DNA from: Burhinus oedicnemus
Taxonomy: Eukaryota > Chordata > Aves > Charadriiformes > Burhinidae
Length of the DNA: 64,000 nt
Reading direction: 5' to 3'
Assembly (NCBI GenBank): GCA_008921705.1
Contig: VFFE01006056.1
Span: forward strand, 187,251-251,250
Position numbers and translations under genes: made by a program. The number at the start of each line of letters is the position of its first letter. Position 1 is the first letter of the stretch. Shown piece after piece: positions 24,040-37,207 of this stretch. The notes beneath the pieces were generated by a model, which searched no databases, had not been told where the DNA came from, and saw only the letters and a list, made by a program, of their open reading frames with translations.

Positions 24040-27000
24040 AAAAATTGAAATTGTCATATTCAATTATGAACAAGGGATAAATTTCTGTGTCTATGCACAC
24101 AGTTATAAGCAGGATTTCCTCACTTCTATTTAATGAGCATCCGAGTTAGAGACTGGATACTCTTTCAGAAAGGGCACTCGGGGAACAGTCTGATGTCCAA
24201 ACGAGAAGGCATGTAACTCTACTCAATACTGAGACACATAGGGCATTTTGAGTGAATAGGTCTTTGGAGGCATTGCTGTCCCTTCCTAGCTTCTGCCAGA
24301 TAAAAATGGAAATTATATTTAGGAACAATATACAAGAGTACATACAATACAGGAATATTTGACTTTCTCGACCTCTTTTTTTTTCTTTAGGTGGTTACAT
24401 TCAAGGTTGAGCATGTACTGATGTAAATGATTTACCAGTTCCCTAACAGATTATGTTGAGAAGAAAACAACAAATCCAACAAGGAGAAAAAGCAAGAAGG
24501 GAATAGAGGCAAATGTTTATGCTCATGAGTGAGCACAGATACAGATAACTCATGTTGTGCTCTGTCTTGCAAGAATTTGTATTAGGAAAGTTCAGGCGAT
24601 ATGGAAATACAAGTGCTTTTGAACATCGTAAATGAGCTCCCTCTTTTGAGGCCCTGTTGAAAGGAAATTAAGCCTAATATTATCATTAAAATAACTTCAT
24701 AAAATAACATCATTTACATAGCAGAGGGCAAAAGTTGTGGGGAAGGGCCTGCAGATTTACCAAGGTCCATTCAGTCGTGTACGGTGGAGATAATGGCAAC
24801 TTGAGTTCCTGTTTTTAAAGCAGCACAGATGGTCAGATAAAGGAACAGAGAAAGGAATAAAATGTCTAGATATTTTTAACAGATGTTAACAGCACTTACT
24901 TGATTTTTGATTCTTATTTAATTTTTAAATTTCTAGAATAAATGCGTGGGGTGGCTTACCACTAACAAGGCCAGTGAGCCCAAATGCCCTGTGCTATTCA
25001 CACTGATGATGATCCTGACCTTTCTAACCACTTCTCGAGACACATGACTCTTTATGGGTTTTGGTTTTCTTTACTATGCACCTGGAGTTCACTATAGCTT
25101 GCTGGAGTGTTTCGTGGCTTGTGGTGAATGGAAGGGAGCAGTAGTCTTCCATGGTACCTGTGATTGCTGGGGACTGGACTTGGAGTGATCCATAGCTAGA
25201 CTATGTCTCTCCTTGAAGTTACCATCTCCATTTTCTTGTCCCATGTCATCTAAATTCCTCAGTGGCTTTTCTGTCTACTAGCTAGAAAAGGATCTTAAAG
25301 TTTGGGAACATCGCCAGGACTGGTTTTAAGGATGAGACCCAGACCCAGGAGAGAGCAAGACAGCGGTAGTCAAAGGCTTGTCTCAAATGTTGTGTTTGTC
25401 AGCTGCAGCTTTGGCTCTGCTAAGACGTTGGATACTCTTGTGGTCCTGTCCTGTTGTGGCTCTGGATGGAAGGAGAGTGGCTGTTCCTGAAAACCTGCTC
25501 CTTCAGTCCCTCACTGCAGCCTCTGGCGACACTCAAATGCCATGGGGAGTGCTTGTATGTTTCTTCCTTGTGTGTTTTATGTGACCTATTTTCAGGTGAA
25601 GAGAAGTCTGAACTCTTGGCCTGATCAGAGGCATGAGTGACGTGTCCCACAAGGAGTCAAACCTTTCACTGCAAGGAGTGCATGAGATGCATGGAAACCA
25701 AAGCAAAATTTTAGCTCTCAGACTGTGTCTTCTTCAGGCTTGAAAAATGGGGCAACATTTTTGACTTTGATAACTTTTTTCTGTGAAGAAGATGGGATGA
25801 AATGCACTGAAATTATGGATGAGCTGGGGCTAGAGAGAGTCCTTGCTGTAGCACGAGGCGGTGCCAGTACAATCATCGCTGGTGCCAGCGCAGGCTCCAG
25901 GCTGACAAACGCTGACTTCTAAGAGGAACTCTGAAGATTGCAGAGAGAATTGAAGTTATACACAACCATAAATATTTAATTCCTATTATTGCATGCTGAG
26001 AATTGCAGCACTGTCTGCAAAACACTATAAAACATAGCAGCGTAAAACATACCAGCAATGCAAATATGCTGTAAATATTGTAGGGAAAACCAAAGCATAA
26101 AATTAACTCTTAAGCTTATTTATAACTATAGAACTCAAGATTCTCTTGTGCGTTGTTGGGATATTTTGTAATTATACCAGCAGTTCAGAATGACCAGTTT
26201 TCTCCTGGTATAAAATATGTTGCGATTTAATTAAAGCAGAAAGCTAATTTAAGTGGAATTCAGAAAGACTAAATCAATTATGAAGAATGCTATTATTAGA
26301 TTTGAAAGTCTAGCAAAATTAGTCAAGTAGTATAGCACCACATTTTCTCCTTTTTAATGTCAGAAGAAAGATTAGTCTGTCATCATTTCCTATGGTTCAA
26401 GAAGCATAATTCACAAAATTTGAGGAGGTAACATTTCAATCATTATGATGTAATAAAATAATCACTCAGACTTCAATGGCGTTTTGGCAGAAATAAGTAC
26501 TTCTTTTCATTGAAAACAGAGGTAGTCCAGCCAAAACATGTCCCTGTGGCTTAGGAAAGCTGTCATTTATTTTCCTCATGCCCCCTTTCTGCCCTGTAAG
26601 CCAGGTTTCCCAGAAGCAATGATTTTCATGAGTGAGGGGGAATGATGTCTTCAGGCATGACGGGCCATGCAGTTGGGCCACAGCAGGGGCAATGTGAGCC
26701 ACTCGAATGACAGTTACTAGTTCTGCTTTTCCAGTGTTTTTGATGAAAATATAATCTTTTTTATTTGATATTTTGCTTTTCTGTAGCAAAAGTCAGAAAT
26801 AGTAACCTGCTTTTCAACTCTTTCTGTTTTCAATCAAATTTCTTATCAAGTAGTTTTAAAGGGTTCTCCTCTATTGCCCTTATCCTGACCTACACAAGCT
26901 GTGTGTCTGGATGGGTGGCTACTTTTTAAATACATCAGTATGTTAAACCTATTGATCAAGTAGCTAGTGAAAGTACTAGAGGTGCATTTATTATTTCTGA

Positions 27001-27932
27001 ACGTTATGATGTGCCAGTCTTTCCACATTGCCAGAGAAGAATGTTGTGTCTTTTCAATACACATCCTTTCCTCTGCTCTTCCCTGCCCACTCAGTGGTTT
27101 TCTTATAGAAAGCTAATGAATGAACTGAAATAAGGCCATTACCAACTTTCCCAGGTGAGGAAAACTCCCCAGAGGGCAGTTTAAGAGGCTGGAGGTGCTA
27201 ACTGAAGTTGTACCAGCGAGGCTTCAAAAAAGTCCTATGACCAGGGAGCTGAGGTCTGGTAGAGTCAGAGGGGGAGGACCGAATCTTTGCTTATCTGTGG
27301 TTTGGGGGCGGCTATTTCCACCCGTTCATAAGAGGGATGGAGAAGTGACCATAAATCCAGGCAAAATGATGCAAGTGGAGCCCTAAGAATGTATCTTCTC
27401 GGGTCATGGCCATAGGCTACTTTGGAAGACACACAGAGTAATGGAATAGCATTACTGCCCAGCCCTCTTACGGTATCATCAGACAAATGCAAAATCCTGA
27501 GTTGAAGTGGTTCAGAAGGTTTTCAGCGCAGAAGCTGTGCCCGCTTAGCTTGCTGAAAGTTGTTTGTTGAAGCTCTTCAGCGTGTGGGCGTGGTGATTTC
27601 TACCTCAATATCAGTGCTATCTCAAACTGTCTGAGTCGGAATAATCCAACCCACTGCACTTTGTACTAAACTGGAGTGAGGATATGTGCAAAACCATTCA
27701 CTACATCTCAGATAACCTCTATTTCAGCAGTAGTAATTTCATTGCTTACAGTTGTGTAGTATGGCTGGAGTCTTTATAAGCTTCTAGCAACAAAAATTTA
27801 CATTTGGCATTGTTATTTATATCAGGTATATGAATAAAACAAACGAGGTTAGCTAAAGTGATTTTCCAACAGAAATACATGTATGCTGTCAAGTCTAAAA
27901 ATGTCATATGATCTCATTTCTGTTCTCCCTTG

Positions 27933-27970
27933 TTTCCTCCCTCTCTCCCCTCCTCACTCCCTCCTTCCCC
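27933..27970. repeat. Polypyrimidine tract
   Basis: Thirty-eight bases of C/T on the plus strand with a single A at 27956. Such purine/pyrimidine strand asymmetry can adopt triplex (H-DNA) form in vitro. The sequence after it (atatatacatag) does not supply a convincing splice acceptor, so I list it as simple sequence. Confidence 0.7.
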
Positions 27971-30900
27971 ATATATACATAGGAGATGATTATACTGGCA
28001 AATATTCCAAAAGTGGACCTTGCCTTAGATGAGGTGACACTAAAACCTTACTACAGGGGAAAAAAACCCCTCCAATAGGTATTCCCAATTTAACTCAAAT
28101 GTCTGTATGCTTTCACTTTTTGCAGTAAATCTGGGCCAGTCTGACTGAACACTTTAACAGTAATTCCGAATGTTCTTGCTTCTGATGGACGGTCTCACCT
28201 ACCAAAACCATTCTCCAGCTTCACCATTCAAGAGTTACTTTCTCCTAGAGTAACAAAAAAAAATTCTCCTAGAAGTTTTTAAAATGCTATCGAATGATTG
28301 GTCATATGAATTCATACGTTAATTTAAAAAAATTCTGCTTGGAAGCTGGTAGATCTTTAATACCGTTTAATAGTCCAAGCTTAAGAGGGTGTAAGTTCTC
28401 AGCATCTTTTATCAGCAAAAAACTTTTCAGTATTCAGACAAACTGTTTTTCAGCACTCAAGCAAAAAGCCAGTCATACTAAATTGATGTCTTAAATGCTT
28501 TAGAAATGAGTTTTAGAAATAATAGTGGTAATAATAAATCTTCTCACAAGAAACAAAAACCTGCTACGGTGTTTTTGTGTGCAAAAATGTCCCATTACAA
28601 GTAGGTACATGAACACATAATTAAACCTTAGCTGGTATTTAGACTCTTTTATTTACTATAAAAAAGACTGTAGTGTGCAGCATGCTTCTAATGTTCTGAG
28701 ATTCCTACTAAATATTAATTTACCAGCAGGTTCTGAATCTACACTCCAGGTAAAAACTTGTACGTTTGACATTACAGTTTAAATTGGTGCTTGTTGCAAG
28801 TCACTCAGAGATGGTGGATTCTTCTCTTTCTTCACTTTGCTTTCCCATAGGAAAAATGGTGAAGTTCTGGTCAGCGGTAAAGACGGGATATTTTCATGTG
28901 ATTCTAAAAGTTCCCCCCAGGCTCTCCAAGGCTGCCTGTTGGGAGAGTTCTTGTCGCTGGTGACGACAAAATGATATTACATAGTTAGTCTTAAAAATTA
29001 GGGGAATATATCTACTGTCTGCTTAGAGCTGGCCCTGCTTCAGGCTCTGCCAGGCTAAGAGCTATGGAAGGCCCTTTTGAATGGATGTGAAATCATTAGG
29101 AACAAAATTGTTACGGATGAAAATAAACTACTGGTCCATTTGTTAATGCCAAGAGCTGTTCAGGCTGTGGCTGGTTCACGGTGTACCTGCCAGGATGCTG
29201 CCCTGTGCTGGTGCCAGTCAGACAAACTGGTGCTAACCTGGTTGCTGGTTTGCGCATTCAGCTTAGGCCACAGCGTACACTCTTGCTTTTCCTTCTCCCT
29301 GCAGTAGATGGGGAGGCACCTTTTTCTGCTTGCGTTCTGCTGGATCCTTCCTCTGCTTGGGAACATGGGTCTGGGTTTCAGGTTCTTATGAGCTTGGATG
29401 TACCTGAGGTGGACAGCTGGAGCTGAGGAAGAGGGTTGTGTTCCTAGTTTGCAGAAGAGATGTCACTGCTCAGATCTTCCAGTCTTCATTCCTTTTGCTT
29501 TTTTAGCCTTTTGCTTCCTTGGACTCTCTTCCTGCTGGTAGCAACTCCCCTGCTGGCCTTAGATGGTCCTTTTTTTCTGAACACACTCAAGGTTGTCATC
29601 TTTCAGCTCCTGTGCTGACATCCTGCCAGCTCGTTACTACTTGCAAAACTTGGAGGTGAAAGTCCACAGTAAAATATCAAAGCTAATGTTAAGTTTCCTC
29701 CCTGAAAAGCATTTCCGCCTCTTGTTTTGAGATATAATGGCCATGCAGCTCCTAAGTGTTTCCAGGACTAACTGAATGGTTTCAGGATTGCTCTTGTTCC
29801 AGGAGAGGATCCAGTACCCAAATCCTTATTTAAGGGTTGAGATCTGAATTAGGAATGCTGGCGTCTCTCAGTTCACTGATATTAATGAGATGTTTTCAGA
29901 GAGTGCCCCGGCAGCACCCGACCTTTTCCCAGCAGCAAGACTTGTGGATGTTTATTCAAGACACTCCCTTTTGGGGCTTATTCTGCCACTGCCTTTTATT
30001 GCTGTTGTTTCCCCAAATTTTTTCGTTTCTTTTCCCTGCCTGTTTCTCTTCTGTTTTCCATCCACTTCTTTTTAAATTTCCCTTTCTCAGAGGGTTTCAC
30101 TGACCACTCACGCTCCCACAGTGTTCAACCCTCAGATTGCTGGTGCTGACACTACAATGTTATAGCTAAACCTGGTTTTGCTAAAACCAAACGAGCAAAA
30201 TTAAATGCACATTAGCTCACCATTTCAGGCTGCCTGTGGACTGCAGCTAACAGCTCCAAATCCATTAGTGCTCAGCCAGCAGTAAAACACTTTTCATCAT
30301 ATCCATGAGAGTTAGAAACACATATTAAAAGCCACGTGGTTAAGGCTCCTGATGATCCGAATGCCTCCTTCAAGCCTTGTAAATACGTAAAGTTGTCACA
30401 TATTTCATGCTCATAATTTGCCATGGACATGAACTACCATTGTTTTGCTTATGTAAATTGAAGCAGAAATTAAAACTTTCATTTTTTTTATTACAAAGGG
30501 TTTGTCAGGAAAGAGGATGGAAAGAATGGGAGAACACTAAGTGAAGGATGATTTGTGCTTTTTCCTTTTTTTTTTTTGGTTTAAACTAACTTTCCTTCCC
30601 AGCTAACCCAGGTGGCATTTACCAGCTAATAGGCTGACTACTCACTTTTATCAGCTGCACTGTCATAGCTAAATACCTCCTCGAGTCAGGGTGGTGACAG
30701 TTGTGTGATGTCTGCTGTGTTTCAGGGTGCCCTGGGGACCCAGCTGAACAATTTCAGCCCTCACAAGGAATCTCCCATTGCTTGAGGTGGAACATCAAAA
30801 GCGCACGTAGAAACCAGGAGGCAAACTGTAATATAAGCTCACCTGGGGGTTACACTTGACCTAACGTTTCATCCAGTTCTGCATAATGGAATTGAGAGAG

Positions 30901-32500
30901 AGGTGCTTGATAACACTAATTAGGAACTGGGTATTAAAACTGATATCGCTAAGCAGCAAATACAGTTGCAACAGAGAGGATTAGAGGAACAGGCACAGTT
31001 CAGAACTGAAATATTCATCTAATTATTTCCAATTCCAGTTATGCCCAATGCGCGCTCTGAACCGAGCGTTTAGCAGCACCTGGTGTATCTGTTACCCACT
31101 GGGCTCCCCCAGCAGCAATAGTTTTCACTCACTTGAGAGATTTTTTTTTTTAGGAGATCCTAAACTCTACGGTGAAGTTGCCTGTGCAGTAAACACAGGG
31201 ATAGAACAAGGACCCCAAAGCATCAAATAATTTCCGTGGTATCTGTGGCAGGTGGAACCCTACAATTTCTAGCTTTAACATTAAAAATCATAAACCCAAA
31301 ATGGAAATTTTTGTGGACAGGTAAAAACAAATACACAGTGTCAGCAAAATAATAATGTTGTCAATAAAGATGCAACTGAAAAATACTAACAGAAAATATT
31401 GCATCTTTCTGGAAGCTGTACTAGTGCGAAAATGGTAAGCAAATCTTCAGTGTTTTGCATTTCTACTGGAGTTTTATGCGGTTCAACATTGAAAACCCGT
31501 ATGTACATGAGCAAGTTTTGAGAGTTTGCACTACAGGGTTTATGCAAGTATGTTTTGAATATACATACACCCATACTTTGTGGAATACTCTCCAAAGGTG
31601 ATGCAGAGGACCCAGTATAAAAAGTATGAAATTTTTTATTGTGTGAATAATTCAAAAAGCGATGAGTCAAACATTATATAAATGTTAATTTTAGAGATTT
31701 GCACGTGACTAGGCAAGGTTTAAATGTCCTGCAGAAGAGCTGTGGTTTTTTTCATCATAATTTTAAAAATTAATTCGTGTTTTTTTTCTATCAGGAAAGA
31801 CAGATTCAGTGTTAACTAATGAAAACACAATTGCTATAGGCATGATTCATCCTTACAAAAAGGATATGGAGAAGGGAATGGATGTTTTGATCGCTGGAGA
31901 ACTGGGTAGATGCAAGTGCTTCATATTATCCATTTAGTGTGTGACTCTGCCTTCCATGTAAAGCGTGCTGTATGCTTTGCTGGAGCACCACCTTGTTCCC
32001 AGGAAATGAGGATAAACTGGAAGCTTCACTTTCTAGAGCTCTGAATTCTCTACAGCTTTTGTGATTGCAGAAGTGTTTGTTACGGACATTTTTCCTTTCT
32101 GTTTCTGTTACCCTTTTCCTTTGGTATCCCTGAGGCAGCTAGTGTGCTGGATGCAACAGTGATACAAACTCCTTGCTGCTCAAGACAACGATAGGTTGAA
32201 AGATCGGGCTTGCAAAGGCAGTGTGGGACTGTGGTGTTAGGGATGTGTTTGCCCTCCCTGCTCAATGCGGCTGAAGTGGTGCTTGGTCAGTCATGCTCCC
32301 CTGCGGGCCCTGGAGCTGCACCTCCTATGTGCCACGCTCAGGGAAGGCATCTTCCAGTCGTTCTCGTTGGCAGAGATTGCTTAGCCTGACTCACGTTGTT
32401 AAAGATTCTGGGAGATCGGATGAACAGCCCAAATAGAGCTGGATTTGGCCGGGAGAGTGGAACATGCCTGAGGGGATTTGCTTGGTTTTGTTTTACTTAC

Positions 32501-33259
32501 TGTGATGGTGTGCTCCCTCCCCACCCAGGGTGACAACCTGATCTTTATCTCCTGTAACCCTGCCCAAGTGATAACCACTGGTAATGGTCACAATGGGTGC
32601 ATATGGTCGTGATCAGGGCATTCGGGGCTCAACGTGGTTTCAGGGACACAGATAACAACACAATATCCAAGGGCTAACTTGAGCAATGCTGGTTTTGTGG
32701 TCAGTATTCAAATATGACTATAGGTCAATCATCTTATCCCCATAAATAGTGCACAGCCCAAGAGCCCTTTGAGCTCTCCTGAACAGCAGCGGGCTGCATG
32801 CCAGGATCTCCCCTTGAGTAGGGACGCCCTCAAGGTTACTCCTCGAGGTTCAGAGATTTCTTGCCACAACAGATCCTCGGTAAGTGACTAATAACACGCT
32901 GAACTTTGTAATCTTAGCTAAGTGATATAAAGGATTGATTGCGCATATATAATCCTTTAGACCAAGTTGACCAAGTCTGGGGCTAGGGTTGGATCCAGCC
33001 ACACCTAGACTCCTCTCTGAGAAGGAGTTTAGGAAGCAAGGGGGTCCTTTCTGAAACCTTGACTCAACAGGAGGGTCTCCCTGACAGCTCTGTCTGACCC
33101 TGTCCTCTATGCAGTAAATAACCAAGTGTGCCTTGCTATCTCGAATCTTGTTAAAACACTGTTGCATTTACCATCAAACCTTGTTAAATCCCTGTTTTGT
33201 ATCAATAAATGTATTGCTGCTTCTCTCTATGAGTGAATTCCAACGCTCCATCTGTGACA
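32501..33259 (+). mobile_element. Solo LTR, ERVL-like endogenous retrovirus
   Basis: A 759-bp unit beginning TGTGATGG and ending CCATCTGTGACA, so it has the TG...CA termini and a short imperfect terminal inverted repeat of retroviral LTRs. It is flanked by CTTAC (32496-32500) and CTTAG (33260-33264), a 5-bp target-site duplication with one mismatch, the size usual for ERVL-type integration. Inside are a TATA-like cataaata at 32741-32748, a donor-like ggtaagtg at 32879-32886 and a poly-A signal AATAAA at 33204-33209, all in plus orientation. No gag, pol or env sequence lies on either side, so it is a solo LTR left by recombination between two LTRs. Family assignment is inferred from duplication length and style; ERV1 is the alternative. 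Confidence 0.75.
33204..33209 (+). terminator. Poly-A signal of the solo LTR
   Basis: AATAAA within atcaataaatg, about 50 bp before the LTR end, where the R region polyadenylation signal of a retroviral LTR is expected. It could still terminate read-through transcripts on the plus strand; no evidence of use is visible. Confidence 0.55.
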
Positions 33260-36200
33260 CTTAGGTACAAATGAAATTACAACAAATGTCATAGAAGCTC
33301 ATGGGCGCAACCTTCATCTCCCCTGGGTTTGCTGTTTGAGCCCTGATTAACCATGAAGAGTTACTGCAAGAGTAACCTCTTGCTCGTGGAAACATGATCT
33401 CTATTGGCACACTTCATTGTGCCAGTTTGTACCTTACAGAACTGAATGGGGGTGGAGAATATCTAGAGGCAGCGCCTGCCTAATGCTTTTTTTAATTCAG
33501 TCATGCCCCTGGTCCCCACAGTGTGCTGTGACAGTGGGTGGCACAATCCATTAATCCATTTTTCATGGTGAAATTCAGCTTAAAAAGAGAACAGGTTGAA
33601 ATCCTATGCCTCCCTATGTCAGTGAAAACACTCTCATTAAGTTCAAACAGCCTAGTATTTATTCTCCCCCTCAGGCACCAAAATTTGAAAAGAAATGATC
33701 CCTTTTTTTCAAATTGCAGAATCATTTCCATATTCTGTAGCTGAGATGTAAATGTGATGGATGTGATGGATGTGCTGAGTTGACCAACAAGAGCACATTA
33801 AGTAGCCATAATGAAACTTGGATTAGTTGCTTGGGTATGCTTATTTTGTCTATTTTTTTTACTTATGATCCTGCCTTACCATAATTTGTGTGATCCACTG
33901 TTCTTATTCTCCCATGCCTGTATGGAGAACTTCTGTCCCGGACCCCTTAAAATGGGCGCTGAGTAATACATGCAGTTGGATGTGTCCTGTGAAGGCTGTT
34001 GCTCATACAACAAGCAATGAGAACAGGCGAAAACAACCTGCGAATCAGAAGCATGTTGAAGACAGAAACAGGAGTTCACATAAATTAAGCTGGTTTGAGG
34101 AAAATGTCTGTTCTTGGAAATCAAGGTAACAAGTTGAAGAGGAACCTGTGCTGTGTTCTTTCAGTCCGTATTCAGAAGATGAACTAGCAGCTCATTTTGA
34201 GGGCTCAATTCCTATGCTGATGCAGGTTCAACACATTTCTCTAAATATTGGGCAGACTGCAAGTTGTATGGAAACAGTGGGATGCTGATACCTAAGGCTG
34301 GACCCAGAAATAGATATGAGTGGTTGTGAACATATAGAAATGCAGATTTACTGTGTGTAATATTTTTGCGATGGTACAAAACGATGTGGTACAGAAATCA
34401 ATTGATTTAATAATGTTAATGAGAAAAGTGATAAAGATTACTGATTTTAATGAGTTCTTACAGGAGCGGCTGAAGGCTTTGATTCTACTATTTGTTCACA
34501 TATTTCAGAGAACAGGCTGCTGCTTTGCACACACATGTAGCATACTAATACGGTATTATTTTCTGCCTCTCTGATCTCTTTTGAATTCAAATATATCTAT
34601 TAGCACCTTTACAGCACAGCTTATGCATATCCCAAGCCTATATGATTAACTATTTCTACTGTACCATTTGGTGGGTGGCATTGCAATTACAGAAAAATGC
34701 AGGGAGACAGAATTTTCTTCTGTGGTTCTTAACACCCTGGATGGAAAGTGCAGGGAGGAAAAAAGAGAGATTTAAAGTCATTTGTATCTGCGTTATTGGA
34801 GCTGGCAGAGATCCGGGCTTTGTCATTCTAAGGCTGTGTGAATATGGGTCAGGACGGTGGCTGGTGGAGGGAAGCCTCTGTCAAGGGCTTTGAAGGCTGT
34901 TTCAAGAATAGAGGTCAGTACCAGTAAGAGTGGTGCCTGGTCTGGTGGAAGAAACGTGTGAGTATGGCTGAGAACTGTTACCCAAAGGAAGATGCAAAGA
35001 GAGACCTGGCTCAGGACAGTCAGCAGGGTAGGTGTTATATTTTGCTGACTCCGGGCTAACGTATTTGGCTGCTCCTGCTATGGCAAGATGATGGTAGAAG
35101 ACGGGGACAGACCTTGCATAGGGAACCGAGGAAGGAAGAACATGGGAAAGCTAGGAAAAAGAGCTTGTTTTCCTGCCGCTGTGAAATGTGTCGGAGTGGT
35201 GAGATGCTTACTCCATACTAGCCATCAGCCTGTTTGCCCCAATGCCACCTTCAGAAGCCCCCACCTGCCCGGCTTTTGAGGGCTCTTGATGTGGGTAAAA
35301 AACGCAGTGAGCTCACTCTGCTGCTCCTGGTAATGGCTGTTTGTCCACGAGCTTTGTGGAGGCCTGGGGCTGTCCTCACTTGGCCTCTGAGAGCAGCTTT
35401 GCTATTTAAATGGTCCTGTTGGGTTTTATGTTTCCAGGTAACTCCAAAGGCTGCACTCAGGTCCTGGGAGGCCATCAGGGGCCTTCTTGTTGAAGACAAT
35501 GACAGCTGAATCAGGCCTGCAGGCTGCATCAATCTAGGGTTTTTTCCCTATGTCATTTTTTCTAGCAGCTAAAATTGAAGTGTTGGCTTTTCTGAAAAAT
35601 ACAGCTGATGTGATGATCCAGCTCTGGCAGGGGACCTGGGGCATGGCAATATTGGTTACCAGCTGCTGCATTTGTTCTCAGGCCGTTTTGTGGTTTGAGG
35701 GAGCACTGCATGGATTGCTTCCTCTCAGAGGCTTCTCTGGATTCAACATCTTTTTCTCCTTAATTGAAATAGGTTAATCAGTTGCAACTCAGTCATGGGA
35801 TGTGTCCGCACTTGAGCTGGTTCTAAGTCAGTGCTTCAGCAAGCTGAGGTACAGCTGGCAAGGTACATGGTAAGAAGGAACTTTGCATAGACTGCAAAAG
35901 CAGGACAGGTATTTATGCAAGCTCTCAGAGTCCTGGCAACTCTCCTGCTACTGTTATCTAGGCTGGCTGGCTTAAAACTGAGCTGCCTTGACTTTTTACT
36001 GCTCTGAAATTTTGACATCGTGGTCAAAGAGGGGAAGATCAGTCTGCCAGGTGGTGGTGTCTGTTAAGTGATGGGGTATGGGTCTGCACTACTTACTGCA
36101 AGGGTATAAAAATGGATTGTTTCTTTACCTCTTGTTGAATTTAGCACTGTGGCCACACTGTCCTCTGGAGTGGGGACCTGCTCTGCCTCTTATTTCTGGG

Positions 36201-36778
36201 GTCTGGTTTGGGCAAACATCTCTCTGACCCCGATCTCCAAGTGTTGCTGTTCGTTACAGTCCAGATGGGGCAAGGACAATATGCTCTTCTATGCTTTCTT
36301 CCACAGGGCTATCCAGAAACTTCAAGGCAGTGTTGACTGTGGTTTCTAGCTACCTGGGTGGGACAGACGTTATAAAACATTTCAATCCTGTCCCCAAATT
36401 GTGGGGGGTTTTTTTAAGATTTTACTTTTTTTTGGTCCTAAAAGTCCTTGTTGCTGATGAAGCTGCTTGCCTAGGACCTTTTCCAGAGTAGTGTTGTCTT
36501 TTCCGTTGTAACACGCTGACTAGCTGTCATCATGAGCCATTGCCATAGAAAAATGTCTGCCTTAGCATTTACAATAGTGATGCTTAATGGATTTGACAAT
36601 TAACTGGGGTTGCAACATGAACAACTCTTGCAAGTCAGATAAGCCTGAGAGACTAATTGTTATCCTAAACTCCATTAGCTGAGTTTAGCTTGGATGCTCT
36701 TTAGTCACCTTCTGGTCTAAGACTCTGAAGCCAGTGTCAACATCTTAAAGTATATCCAATTCATGACTTGTCAGATTA
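33260..36778. other. Unique sequence without a supported gene
   Basis: No gene recognised. A 9-bp tandem repeat lies at 33752-33778. The segment 35.2-35.8 kb is richer in GC and shows frames of 75-93 codons on both strands, with no domain in any of them. No transposon could be named. Confidence 0.55.
33752..33778. repeat. 9-bp tandem repeat, three units
   Basis: atgtgatgg repeated twice, followed by a third, diverged unit atgtgctga. A small slippage array with no evident function. Confidence 0.75.
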
Positions 36779-37207
36779 TTAGAATAGCCCCATTATGCTC
36801 GACCAAAGGCCCACTGAGCTCAGTATCCTGTTTCTGCCAGTGGCTGATAATTAAGGAAAGGGTGTAACGGCAGGGAATGTATTGAGTGATATTTCCCCAG
36901 CATGCTCTCCCACCCCTCAGCAGTTTATAGCTTAAAGATTTTCTGATCTTTGTGTTTAATAACTCTTTGTGGACTTTTCTTCTATTAATTTGTCAAGTCC
37001 TACTTGCTTTTAGCATCTTAAGCATTTTGTGGCAATGAGTTTGGCAATTTAATGATTTGCTCTGTCAGAAAGTCCTCGCTTTTGCTTGTTTTAAAGCCCT
37101 GATGGAAGATTTCATGTGATGCCTCCCTAGTTCTTGTATTTTGAGAAACAAAATTCCTTCTTCATCTCCTTCGTGCCACTCATGATTTTATAGAGCTCTA
37201 ATGAGAA
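36779..37207 (-). mobile_element. Ancient CR1 3' part, minus strand
   Basis: The complement of an old CR1 3' end. It runs from the agaatagccc...gaccaaaggccca terminus (36781-36812), through cagtatcctgtttctgccagtgg, to the stretch equivalent to the ORF2 C-terminus (gttttaaa near 37088, ccctagttcttgt near 37125, ccactcatgattttatagag near 37176). The order and spacing agree with turtle/crocodile-type CR1 as I know it, with internal deletions between 36870 and 36990. It is non-coding and heavily diverged. A 26-bp string inside it (37098-37123) recurs exactly at 38419-38444. Confidence 0.75.

Larger units (their letters stand above)
22201..32500. other. Long unique stretch without a supported gene
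   Basis: Ten kilobases of mostly AT-rich sequence in which I recognise no gene and no repeat of appreciable length. It holds an AT/CA-rich simple stretch near 24.0 kb, a polypyrimidine tract at 27.9 kb and a homeobox-motif-rich AT-rich segment at about 26.06-26.34 kb. GC rises around 25.3-25.6 and 29.1-29.4 kb, where frames on both strands lengthen together, as expected from composition rather than coding. Confidence 0.55.

Noticed and set aside
30840..30890. Possible mitochondrial rRNA insertion (gttacacttgacctaacg)
   Set aside because: Resembles the 12S text for only about 15 bases, and the flanks do not continue the match.
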